Source of the DNA: Lachnospiraceae bacterium
GTDB taxonomy: Bacteria; Bacillota; Clostridia; Lachnospirales; Lachnospiraceae
Direction of reading: 5' to 3'
DNA: 64,000 nucleotides
NCBI GenBank assembly: GCA_022800815.1
Contig: JAAWRC010000005.1
Location: 1 to 64,000 of the forward strand
The translations under genes and the position numbers were made by a program. The notes under the pieces were generated by a model. The model was not told where the DNA came from. It was given only the letters and a program-made list of their open reading frames with translations, and did not search any database. Shown piece by piece: positions 26,660 to 34,609 of this stretch. The number at the start of each line of letters is the position of its first letter. The first letter of the stretch is position 1.

Positions 26660-27376
26660 CTATTCCTTCCTCATCTTTTCAAAAAGAATCGCCAGTGATA
26701 CTTTAATCATGTAATAAACGGACTTCCCCGGAGAGATTGAGGATTTCCCCCCGTTCCTCTCCTTCATGACCACCGGAACTTCCCCGACCTGAAACCCCCT
26801 GCCGAGAACCGTGACGACGCTTTCCGGCTCCGGGTAGTCTTTCGGATATTCCCCTGCGAAAAGCTTCAGGACGTCCTTTCCTATGATCCTGAGCCCGGAG
26901 GTCGGGTCGGTGATCCTCGCTCCCGTCAGAAGCCGGATCAGTACGGAAAAAAAGCGGATTCCCGCCCGGCGCATGGCGGAAGACTGAAACCCCTGCCGTT
27001 CGATGAACCGGGACCCTATGACCATGTCCAGCCCGTTTTCTTCCAGATATTCCGCCATCTGTTTCAGGAATTTCGGGTCGTGCTGTCCGTCCCCGTCCAC
27101 CTGGACGGCCATCTCGTAGCCGTTCCTCAGCGCATACCGATACCCCGTCTGAACGGCGCCTCCGATTCCCAGGTTCGTCGGCAGGTTCACGACGGGATAT
27201 CCCCTGGCCTCGCAGATCTCCCCCGTCCTGTCCGTCGAACAGTCATTGATGACCACGTAATCGAAAAAATCCGCTTCCTGCCGAATCAGCTCCACCGTCT
27301 TTTCAATACTTGCCTCCTCATTGTAAGCAGGCACGATGATCAGTTTTTTCAAAGATTTTTCCTCTTTGTCTCTCAT
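26660..27376 (-). CDS. GT2 polyprenyl-phosphate mannosyltransferase-like enzyme
   Basis: GT2 enzyme of 238 residues resembling the soluble form of dolichyl-phosphate mannose synthase. VPAYNEE opens the domain, followed by INDCSTDRT, the DXD-type VDGDGQHDP, and DPTSGLRII near the active-site lid. Unlike the 7362-8354 enzyme it has no C-terminal transmembrane pair, which suits the adjacent separate membrane partner DUF2304. The start overlaps the upstream stop as ATGA. It probably loads a sugar onto undecaprenyl phosphate for the GT-C protein at the end of this unit. Confidence 0.88.
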   Translation of the reverse strand: MRDKEEKSLKKLIIVPAYNEEASIEKTVELIRQEADFFDYVVINDCSTDRTGEICEARGYPVVNLPTNLGIGGAVQTGYRYALRNGYEMAVQVDGDGQHDPKFLKQMAEYLEENGLDMVIGSRFIERQGFQSSAMRRAGIRFFSVLIRLLTGARITDPTSGLRIIGKDVLKLFAGEYPKDYPEPESVVTVLGRGFQVGEVPVVMKERNGGKSSISPGKSVYYMIKVSLAILFEKMRKE

Positions 27377-28362
27377 GGCGTTCCCCAATACTGCTTGTTC
27401 ATGCTGCAGGCCCTTACCAGCCTCCCTGGCAGCTTCCGATACCGCTTTCCGAGAAAATACCCCGCATACTTGCAGGCGCTCGTCCAGAACAGGGCCGGAA
27501 GCAGAAAGCCATTTCCACTGCGAATCAGGCGGAGGGCCGTCTCCCTTACCAGCCTGAGCCCTTCCCCTTCGGAATGAATCCCTCCAAACACCTCCGGATG
27601 CTCCGTCTGGGAAACGGCCAGGTCAAAATTCCGATGAAACTGTTCCCGCCCGGACAGATTGTGGGAATGGACGACCCTGGCCTCGGACACATAGGCGATC
27701 CCGTACCCGTCCCGCACCGCCCGCCCCGCAAAGATCATGTCCTCGTTGAATATGGTCCTCTCCGGAAAACCGCCCCGGGCGAGAAACGGTTCCCTTTTAT
27801 ACAGGGCGCAGACGTTGGAGGCAAAAAAGGTCTTGACACCAAGCTCCGGGATATCCGCCACCGTCTTGACCCGGCCCTCCCCCGGATAATTAAATTCCCT
27901 CGCATACCGTTCCAAAAGCTTACAGCCCTTTGCCGGCACCTGGCGGCCGTAGGAGAGAAGGAGCCCGGCACCGCCAGAGCGTCCCCCCCCGACTCCGCAA
28001 CCCTCTTCGAAGAAGGGCTTTAACAATTCCTCCGTCAGAAACTCGTCTTCCGGAACGGCGTCCTGGGTCATGCAGAGGACGTATTCGCTTCCGCAAAACC
28101 CCACCCCCGCATTTCTGGTTCCTCCGTGGTCAAACTCCTCCTTGGAGAGGACGTGACATTCCACCGGAATGCGGCTCTCCGAAATCCAGCGCCCCAAGAG
28201 CGGGCCCACTCCCCCTTCCCCGTCGTCCACGGTCACCATGAGGACGATTTTTTCCGGCAAATGCCTCTGCCTGTTCAACATGTGGAGCAAATGCCCCAGC
28301 TTCGCCTCCGGCCGGTAGACCGGAATCAGAACGTCCAGGGTCTTTCTTCCTTCGTCCGTCAT
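27373..28362 (-). CDS. GT2 glycosyltransferase, rhamnosyltransferase-like
   Basis: GT2 enzyme of 329 residues. VLIPVYRPE and VDDGEGG are followed by EFDHGGTRNAG and MTQDAVP; the F.HGGTRN element is characteristic of the rhamnosyltransferase branch (RgpB/RfbF-like) of GT2. Together with rfbC this suggests, but does not prove, a rhamnose residue in the polymer. A run of eight G (minus strand, 27983-27990) lies inside the coding sequence. It is flanked by the flippase (nine-base gap) and overlaps the next GT2 by four bases. Confidence 0.85.
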   Translation of the reverse strand: MTDEGRKTLDVLIPVYRPEAKLGHLLHMLNRQRHLPEKIVLMVTVDDGEGGVGPLLGRWISESRIPVECHVLSKEEFDHGGTRNAGVGFCGSEYVLCMTQDAVPEDEFLTEELLKPFFEEGCGVGGGRSGGAGLLLSYGRQVPAKGCKLLERYAREFNYPGEGRVKTVADIPELGVKTFFASNVCALYKREPFLARGGFPERTIFNEDMIFAGRAVRDGYGIAYVSEARVVHSHNLSGREQFHRNFDLAVSQTEHPEVFGGIHSEGEGLRLVRETALRLIRSGNGFLLPALFWTSACKYAGYFLGKRYRKLPGRLVRACSMNKQYWGTP

Positions 28363-28371
28363 CGCATCTCC

Positions 28372-29631
28372 TCACTGTTTTTTCACTTTGTGATACTGGT
28401 ACAGGCAGCATGTCAAAAGCAGTGCGGCAAGCACCGCCATCACCCCCGTGTAGCAGATGGCCCCGCCGAAGATCCCCTGGCTTTTTATGAGCGGGGACGC
28501 CGTCCCCACGGCCAGAAGGAAGGCTGCGCCATAGCAAAAGAGGATCAGCTTCTGCTTTCGCATGGTGGTCAGCGCATAATATAAAAGCATCACCGCCGCA
28601 TTGAACCCGCCGCCGAGAATCAAAATCACCAGGGCCGACCGGTAAGGCGAAAGGTCATGGCCGAACACCAGGGACAGTACGGGAACGCCGAGCAGGAAGG
28701 CTCCCAGGCAGCATGCCGCCGTGAGGGCGGCGATCCCCAAAAGCAGCTTTCCCATCAGGTTCCGGAACTTATCCCACTCCCCCCGCCCGCAGCTTGTCCC
28801 CATGACGGTCAGAAGGGGCTTGAAGATGAAGCCGCTGAACAGGTTGATCGTCGAGGTCGGCAAATACAGGTCCGTGTAGTACGTGACCGCCTCCGCACTC
28901 ATATGGGCGTCAATGGCATACTTGGCGGCGTTGCAGACATAAAGATACAGGAAGCCCCCGATGAACAGGGACGTGCAGTCGCCAAGAAGCCCGAACACCT
29001 TTTTCCACGCTCCGGAAATCGCCAGGGAGTCAAACTCCCCGATCACCGCCAGATCGAAGACGGCAAATGCGAACACGGCGGCGGCGACCGCCGCCGCACT
29101 GGCCGTCACGACATCCTTCGACCAAGATACGACGAGGACGAACACTCCGCCGGAAAAAACCGTGCGGAAAGCCAGGGACTTTCCCGCCACGTCCAGCCGT
29201 CCCCGCCGCTGAAACTCCCCCTCGAACACGTCCGCCACCCCGTCCACCAGCTTGTAAAGACACATGAGCAGGATCACGGCGGCCTTCACTGGTTCCGGCC
29301 GCTGAACACCCACCCAAGCTGCTCCGGCCACCGCCATGGCCGCACTGGTGAGGAGTCTTGCGGAAAAATAATCGGAAAAGGAATACTGCCCCGCAAGATC
29401 CGTCGCCTGGAAAGGCCGGACCTCGTAATAGCCGATGGTCAGCAAAAGCTGGCCGGTGGTAAATGCGATGGAAAAGATGCCGCCGGCATATTCCCCAGCC
29501 GCCCTTGCCGCCGCCGCAAACAGCACGATACTGGCCAGTGCGAAAAGCAGGCTTCCGATCATGTTCCAGATTACGTTTTTTCTTCCCTGATTCTTCCCGT
29601 TTCCCAGGATCAGGGCCCTCCATTTCCTCAT
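28372..29631 (-). CDS. Wzx-like oligosaccharide flippase
   Basis: Polytopic membrane protein of about 419 residues with roughly twelve hydrophobic segments and a positively charged N-terminus preceding NVIWNMIGSLLFALAS, the pattern of MOP/PST-family polysaccharide flippases. It presumably moves an undecaprenyl-diphosphate-linked repeat unit outwards. The ATG at 29631 is one base after the glf stop; earlier in-frame starts lie wholly inside glf and are disfavoured. Its presence besides a Wzm/Wzt ABC exporter means two export routes occur in one locus. Confidence 0.82.
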   Translation of the reverse strand: MRKWRALILGNGKNQGRKNVIWNMIGSLLFALASIVLFAAAARAAGEYAGGIFSIAFTTGQLLLTIGYYEVRPFQATDLAGQYSFSDYFSARLLTSAAMAVAGAAWVGVQRPEPVKAAVILLMCLYKLVDGVADVFEGEFQRRGRLDVAGKSLAFRTVFSGGVFVLVVSWSKDVVTASAAAVAAAVFAFAVFDLAVIGEFDSLAISGAWKKVFGLLGDCTSLFIGGFLYLYVCNAAKYAIDAHMSAEAVTYYTDLYLPTSTINLFSGFIFKPLLTVMGTSCGRGEWDKFRNLMGKLLLGIAALTAACCLGAFLLGVPVLSLVFGHDLSPYRSALVILILGGGFNAAVMLLYYALTTMRKQKLILFCYGAAFLLAVGTASPLIKSQGIFGGAICYTGVMAVLAALLLTCCLYQYHKVKKQ

Positions 29632-29632
29632 G

Positions 29633-30742
29633 CTATGCTCCGAATTCCCGCTTCGCCGCCTCCAGACCGGAGCGGACCACCTTGTCCATGTCATAATACC
29701 GGTACTCGGCAAGCCTGCCCCCGAAGATCACGTTCCTCTCCCGCTTCGCCAGCTCCTCGTACTTCCGGTAGAGCTCCTGGTTCTTCCCGTCATTGACCGG
29801 ATAGTAAGGCTCCATGCCCTCCTCCCAGGCCACCGGATACTCCTTCGTCACCACGGTCTTCGGAATCTCCCCGCAATCCCTGGTGCAGTCGAAATGCTTG
29901 TGCTCGATGGTCCGGGTGTAGGGCACCTCCCTGTCCGTGTGATTGACCACCGCCACTCCCTGATAATTGTCCGTGTCGTAAAGCTCGTCCTCGAACCGAA
30001 GGCTCCGGTATTCCAGCTTGCCAAAGCAATAGCCGAAATATGCGTCAAGGGCCCCCGTGTAGATCACCCGCCTCCCCAGGACGTCAAGCTCCCTTTTCTC
30101 CTTCAGATAGTCCGTCTCCAGCCGGACGTCACAGCCCGCAAAAAGCTTTTCCACCAGCCCGTTGTAGCCGCCAATGGGAATCCCCTGATAAAGGTCGTTA
30201 AAATAATTGTTGTCATAGGTGTAACGCACCGGAAGCCTTTTTATAATGAAGCTGGGAAGCTCCCTGCACTCCCTGCCCCACTGCTTCTCCGTGTATCCCT
30301 TGATCAGCTTCTCGTAAATATCCGTTCCCACCAGGGAAATGGCCTGTTCCTCCAGGTTGGCCGGAGTCCCGCAGATGCCGGACTTTTGCGCCTCGATCTT
30401 CGCCCTCGCCTCCTCCGGCGTGGTCACCCCCCACAGCTTGCTGAAGGTGTTCATGTTGAAGGGCATGTTGTACATCTCCCCCCGGTAGTTGGCCACCGGA
30501 CAGTTGGTGTAACGGTTGAATTCCACGAGTCCGTTCACGAACTGCCAGACCTCCCGGTCCGAGGTATGGAAAATATGAGCGCCGTAACGATGGACCGGAA
30601 TCCCCTCCACGTCCTCGCAGTAAATATTTCCGCCAAGATGAGCCCTTCGCTCCACCACCAGGCAGCTCTTCCCCCTTTTCACGGCGTGAAAGGCCATCAC
30701 CCCGCCGAACAGTCCGCCGCCCACGATCACGTAATCGTACAT
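29633..30742 (-). CDS. glf: UDP-galactopyranose mutase
   Basis: Cytosolic FAD enzyme of 369 residues interconverting UDP-galactopyranose and UDP-galactofuranose. The FAD motif GGGLFG is at the N-terminus, with RRAHLGGN, RYGAHIFHT (His in the FAD/substrate site), GYTEKQWG and a C-terminal FGGRLAEYRYYDMD block that is nearly invariant in Glf. Length is standard. It is the first gene after a clear promoter (30815-30843) and shows that the polymer contains galactofuranose, a residue absent from mammals. Confidence 0.97.
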   Translation of the reverse strand: MYDYVIVGGGLFGGVMAFHAVKRGKSCLVVERRAHLGGNIYCEDVEGIPVHRYGAHIFHTSDREVWQFVNGLVEFNRYTNCPVANYRGEMYNMPFNMNTFSKLWGVTTPEEARAKIEAQKSGICGTPANLEEQAISLVGTDIYEKLIKGYTEKQWGRECRELPSFIIKRLPVRYTYDNNYFNDLYQGIPIGGYNGLVEKLFAGCDVRLETDYLKEKRELDVLGRRVIYTGALDAYFGYCFGKLEYRSLRFEDELYDTDNYQGVAVVNHTDREVPYTRTIEHKHFDCTRDCGEIPKTVVTKEYPVAWEEGMEPYYPVNDGKNQELYRKYEELAKRERNVIFGGRLAEYRYYDMDKVVRSGLEAAKREFGA

Positions 30743-30814
30743 TCAAAACCGTTCCTTTCCATAATAATGCGCCGCCTCGTCAAAAACGGGGTTCCGGGCA
30801 CACAGCTTCCTGTT

Positions 30815-30843
30815 ATTCTACTATATCTCTCCCGCAAATGCAA
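30815..30843 (-). promoter_or_regulatory. Sigma-A promoter for the glf operon
   Basis: Minus strand: -35 TTGCAT (30838-30843), 17-bp spacer, -10 TAGAAT (30815-30820), about 72 bp before glf. It lies in the 123-bp gap after the SGNH gene. Confidence 0.72.
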
Positions 30844-30865
30844 GGCTCTGAGTTCTCACTTCGTC

Positions 30866-31846
30866 CTACTGCAGATTTTTCTCCCACGGATTGTCCTTGA
30901 TCGTTCTCATGTCCGTGACATCGTAATGACTGACGATGTATTCGCCCAAAAAATCCGCCAGTTTTTTTGATCCATTGCCGTTCAGGTGGCTGGGATCATT
31001 AAAGTCCACCGCACCGTCTATCCCGGTTTCTTCCATATATTCAAACAAATTAAAATACACGCAGCCGTTTTCTTTCGCATACCGCTTCATTGCGTCGCCG
31101 TACAGATAGTCTCCGCCCACCGGCACGGTATAGAAAATAACGTCTATATTCTTTTCTTTGCAGACGCTGACGATATCGTCCAAAACGGCATACGCTTCCG
31201 GGCTCAGCCCACACTGCTCAAATCCGGACGGATCCGGAACCTCGACCGGCGTGACGTTGTCAAACTTCCGAAATCCCATCGTGCCGTAAAAATCCGTAAC
31301 GTCCGCATTTTCCATAAAGCTTCCCTGAGAGATATTCACCCAGTTGTCGTGAAATGCGCACAAGGGCATGTAATAGGAAAGCCATCTCTCTTTGTCGTCG
31401 CCAAAGCACTGCCTTAAATACTGCCTCTTTCCTTCAAACTCAGGGAGTCCCCTGGTATAGTATATCTGCCCGTCCATGTCCACGTCCTGCAGCACTTCAT
31501 TGACGAAGGAAGTTTCAATGAGAACGACCTTCGGCGACTGCGTGCGGAGAGAGTCCTTTAAAAACAGGGCCGTCGTATTGATGCTCTGCCAGTTGCATCC
31601 GTAATTATAGGCGCCTATTCCATATTTTTCATACATTTCCATGGGATCGAACCCCCGCCACATGCGGCTGGAACCATATCCGATCACTTCAACGGAATCT
31701 TCCGGCAGGCCGTGGAAGGTTTCAATGGCGTTGAAGGCGTCATCCGTATCCAGCGGGCGTACCAATACTCCCAGCCGGACGCTGATCACAGCCGTCAAAA
31801 ACAAAGTAACGATGCAGCCTGTCAGTCTTTTAAGTGTTTTTTTCAC
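30866..31846 (-). CDS. SGNH-fold exported acyltransferase/hydrolase
   Basis: Membrane-anchored extracytoplasmic protein of 326 residues: an N-terminal signal anchor (about 7-28), then an SGNH domain with the nucleophile in GYGSSRMWRGFDP and the C-terminal catalytic pair in NDPSHLNGNGS. The family (DltD-like, DHHW-like) passes acetyl or other acyl groups delivered by an MBOAT protein to cell-wall or polysaccharide hydroxyls. It lies 12 bp after the intact MBOAT gene and forms the working copy of an O-acylation pair. The equivalent pair at 20064-21851 is broken. Confidence 0.85.
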   Translation of the reverse strand: MKKTLKRLTGCIVTLFLTAVISVRLGVLVRPLDTDDAFNAIETFHGLPEDSVEVIGYGSSRMWRGFDPMEMYEKYGIGAYNYGCNWQSINTTALFLKDSLRTQSPKVVLIETSFVNEVLQDVDMDGQIYYTRGLPEFEGKRQYLRQCFGDDKERWLSYYMPLCAFHDNWVNISQGSFMENADVTDFYGTMGFRKFDNVTPVEVPDPSGFEQCGLSPEAYAVLDDIVSVCKEKNIDVIFYTVPVGGDYLYGDAMKRYAKENGCVYFNLFEYMEETGIDGAVDFNDPSHLNGNGSKKLADFLGEYIVSHYDVTDMRTIKDNPWEKNLQ

Positions 31847-31858
31847 GCCGATCTCTCC

Positions 31859-33355
31859 CTAAAACTGAAAATAGATGAAATTTGACTGGTCAAACGAGGG
31901 GCCCCACTTGCCAAAAAGCAGGATGAAATTGATGGCCAGGGCGATAAACAGCCACCGGAACCAATAATCCTGATCCATGATGATTTTGCGTATCGCAATC
32001 TTTTTTCGTTTGCAATAATCCGCAAAAAGAAGAATGAGGATTGAGATCGTCAGCAACCGAAAATTTTTAGCGTCCAGTCCGCATTCATAGAGGGAGCCGT
32101 CAAACAGAATCCATGGGTTCCTCACAGTTATCATGGATTTTATGATGGAGAGGGCCTCCGTGAAATGGGCGGCCCTGAAAAAAATCCATGAGAAATCGAT
32201 CAGGACGAAGGTTCCCGCCATGCGGGCCAGCCGGTGCCCAAAAGACCGCCGGTTCAGGCGAAGGGCGGACACCAGCCTGTCCCTGACCGGCTCCGTGATT
32301 TCGCCAAGCACCTGATAAAGCCCGTTCAGCCCTCCCCAAACTATGAATGAAAACTGGGCTCCGTGCCACAGTCCGCTGACCAGAAACACCAGCATTTTAT
32401 TAAAATGCTTGCGAAGTCGGCCTTTTCGACTTCCGCCCAGGGGAATATAGAGATAATCCTTAAACCAGGACGTCAGCGACATATGCCATCTGCGCCAGAA
32501 ATCGGCAACCGTCAAAGACAGATACGGTGCGTCAAAGTTCTCCATCAGGGAGATACCCAAAATCTTTGCCGCCCCCAGCGCAATCGTCGAATATCCGGAA
32601 AAATCACAATAAATCTGGAAGGCGAAGAGAATCGTGGCCAAAATAAGATAACAGCCGGGCCAGGCGGCATGGTTTCCATATATGGTATCCACGAAGACCG
32701 CAATCCGGTCCGCCACCACGATTTTCAGGAAAAAGCCCCAAAGCATCAGCAGAAAGCCCTCTCTGGCCTTTTCAAAGTCAAATCTTTTAGGAACCGCCAG
32801 CTCCCTGAGCAGATTTTTGGATCGCTCGATCGGCCCTGCCACCAGCTGGGGGAAAAACGAGACAAACAAGGCATACCGGAAAAAATTTTTTTCCGCATAA
32901 GTCTCGCCTCTGTAGACATCCATCGTATAGCTTAAGGCCTGAAACGTGTAAAACGAAATCCCCACCGGCAAAACGATGTCAAATGCCGGGACATCAAGCT
33001 GCACGTGAAAGCCGGCCAGCACCCTGGCCAGGCTGTCCAGCGCAAAATTCATGTATTTAAAATAAAACAGAATTCCCAAATTGCTGGCGAAGCTGCCCGC
33101 CACGATGCATTTTTTCAACGCCTCCCGCCTGCCGACCCCATAACCCGAGCATCGGATCCTTTCGATCAGCAGGCCGCTTATATAAGTGATCACGGTCGAC
33201 GCAAACAGCAAAAGCACGTATTTCGCATTCCAGCACATGTAAAAATAATAGCTCGACACCAGAAGCCACAGATGCTTCCCTTTCTTTGGAATGGCAAAAT
33301 ATATCAGCACCACGACTGGAAAGAACAACAAAAAATCCAACGAGTTAAACAGCAT
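31859..33355 (-). CDS. MBOAT family O-acyltransferase (intact copy)
   Basis: Integral membrane acyltransferase of 498 residues with about eleven helices. Conserved landmarks are SFYTFQALSYTMDVYRG, SFFPQLVAGPIER, DFWRRWHMSLTSWF, YIPLGGSRKG and the putative active-site His in VSGLWHGAQ; it ends in IYFQF like its relatives. The ATG at 33355 is preferred to a TTG six bases earlier because GAGG sits seven bases before it. It is the first gene of the left arm and couples to the SGNH partner downstream. Role: acyl transfer from cytosolic donor to the exported partner for polymer O-acetylation. Confidence 0.92.
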   Translation of the reverse strand: MLFNSLDFLLFFPVVVLIYFAIPKKGKHLWLLVSSYYFYMCWNAKYVLLLFASTVITYISGLLIERIRCSGYGVGRREALKKCIVAGSFASNLGILFYFKYMNFALDSLARVLAGFHVQLDVPAFDIVLPVGISFYTFQALSYTMDVYRGETYAEKNFFRYALFVSFFPQLVAGPIERSKNLLRELAVPKRFDFEKAREGFLLMLWGFFLKIVVADRIAVFVDTIYGNHAAWPGCYLILATILFAFQIYCDFSGYSTIALGAAKILGISLMENFDAPYLSLTVADFWRRWHMSLTSWFKDYLYIPLGGSRKGRLRKHFNKMLVFLVSGLWHGAQFSFIVWGGLNGLYQVLGEITEPVRDRLVSALRLNRRSFGHRLARMAGTFVLIDFSWIFFRAAHFTEALSIIKSMITVRNPWILFDGSLYECGLDAKNFRLLTISILILLFADYCKRKKIAIRKIIMDQDYWFRWLFIALAINFILLFGKWGPSFDQSNFIYFQF

Positions 33356-33395
33356 GTCCAAACCTCACCCGCAATATTTTATTTCGACTCCATTC

Positions 33396-33424
33396 AATAT
33401 ACATTTTTTTCGTCCTTTTTACAA
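33396..33424 (-). promoter_or_regulatory. Promoter of the left arm (MBOAT gene)
   Basis: Minus strand: -35 TTGTAA (33419-33424), 17-bp spacer, -10 TATATT (33396-33401). It lies 40 bp before the MBOAT start and is back-to-back with the right-arm promoter about 46 bp away. Confidence 0.65.
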
Positions 33425-33469
33425 GTCAATTTTATGATCAGGACGTCATTTCCGGATTGTTTTTAGCCG

Positions 33470-33498
33470 TTGAAAAATAAGCCGCTTCATGGTAGGAT
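33470..33498 (+). promoter_or_regulatory. Promoter of the right arm (acyltransferase-3 gene)
   Basis: Plus strand: -35 TTGAAA (33470-33475), 17-bp spacer, -10 TAGGAT (33493-33498). A second AT-rich hexamer, TAAGAT, follows but is 22 bp from the -35. The 188-bp gap between the divergent genes holds only these two promoters. Confidence 0.55.
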
Positions 33499-33543
33499 AA
33501 GATATAAAAATGCCTTCTTACAAAATATCACGGGGGAATGACC

Positions 33544-34587
33544 ATGGACAAGCGGATTGACTACATCGATTCACTGAAAGGATTCGGCGGCATGCTGATC
33601 GCATTTTACCACATAACCGGATTGCTCGGCATTGCGAATTGCCGGATTCCCCTGATCAACAAGGTCGTGAAGGTTCTCTCGGACATAGGATTTGTTCCCG
33701 TGGAAATGTTCTTCTTCCTCTCCGGATATTTGATGATTCATCATTACTCTGACAAAATCAAATCCCTCGAATTCACGGAGTACATGCGCAGAAAAGTCAG
33801 GGCAATTTACCCGTTCCTGCTGGTAAGCATCGGGCTGTGCCTTTTGTTTATCGTTTTTCAGGGACAATGGCGAAATCTCAACCCCTATGACCTCGCATAC
33901 AATTTTTTCCTGCTGCAGGGCGGATGCTTCATCGGAAACGGAGATTTCAGAATTGATCTTTTGGGCAGCGGCACCTGGTTTCTGACCCCGCTGTTCTTAT
34001 CCTACGTCCTGTTTTTCTATATTTGCAAATACAAGGAGGAGGTCGCCTTTGGAATATATGGCGCAATTCTGATTCTCGGCATGCTTGGAATAAAGAGCGG
34101 CGTCAACTATCCCATATTGAACGGCTACATGCTTCGGGGCTTATCCGCCTTTTTCGGAGGAGCGTGCTTTGGCGCCATTGTAAAAAAATACGGGACGAAA
34201 GTACGAAAGAGGACGCTGTTCCTTGGTGTGCTGTGCGTCCTGTTTTACGCTTACGTCATCGTCACGGGCATGTACGTGCAAATCCATGACTTTATTTTAA
34301 TAACGAGCCTGATCTTTTTGCCCGCCGTTCTGGTTTTAATCGAAAACATTTCCGGTTTTAGAAAGCTGTTGTCATTCAGAATCCTCCAGCGAAACGGACG
34401 GCTCTCCGTATAGCTGTTCTTCCTGAACATCCCAATCGGACACATCATAAAATCGGTGGTTGGCGAGGGAACGAACCTATGGCTTTGTTATCTGTCATAT
34501 TTCTTCGTCCTGTATGCGGCATCCATAATTTGTGACTTTCTCTTAAAAATGATTCAAAAGAGGCCGCACAGAAACATTTCGAGCTGA
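33544..34587 (+). pseudogene. Acyltransferase-3 family gene with in-frame amber codon
   Basis: Integral membrane acyltransferase of the acyltransferase-3 (OafA/NolL-like) family, about ten helices. It opens with RIDYIDSLKGFGGMLIAFYH, the typical D.LKG...AF.H start, followed by VEMFFFLSGYLM. A TAG at 34411-34413 stops translation after 289 residues. The same frame continues without interruption (LFFLNIPIGHII, then two more helices) to TGA at 34585-34587, restoring a normal family length near 348. The TAG is followed by CTG. The second ATG (33544) is favoured as start because GGGGG is seven to eight bases upstream. The truncated form would lack the last helices, so it is probably inactive unless the codon is read through. 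Confidence 0.85.
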
Positions 34588-34609
34588 CCGGCAAGGAGGT
34601 ATCGCAAAC

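Noticed and set aside
20820-34413. Reassignment of TAG to an amino acid in this genome
   Set aside because: TAG is the true stop of many intact genes here (rfbC, the epimerase, glf, the ABC ATPase, the response regulator, the last GT2), several directly abutting the next gene, so global recoding is not credible; local read-through remains open.
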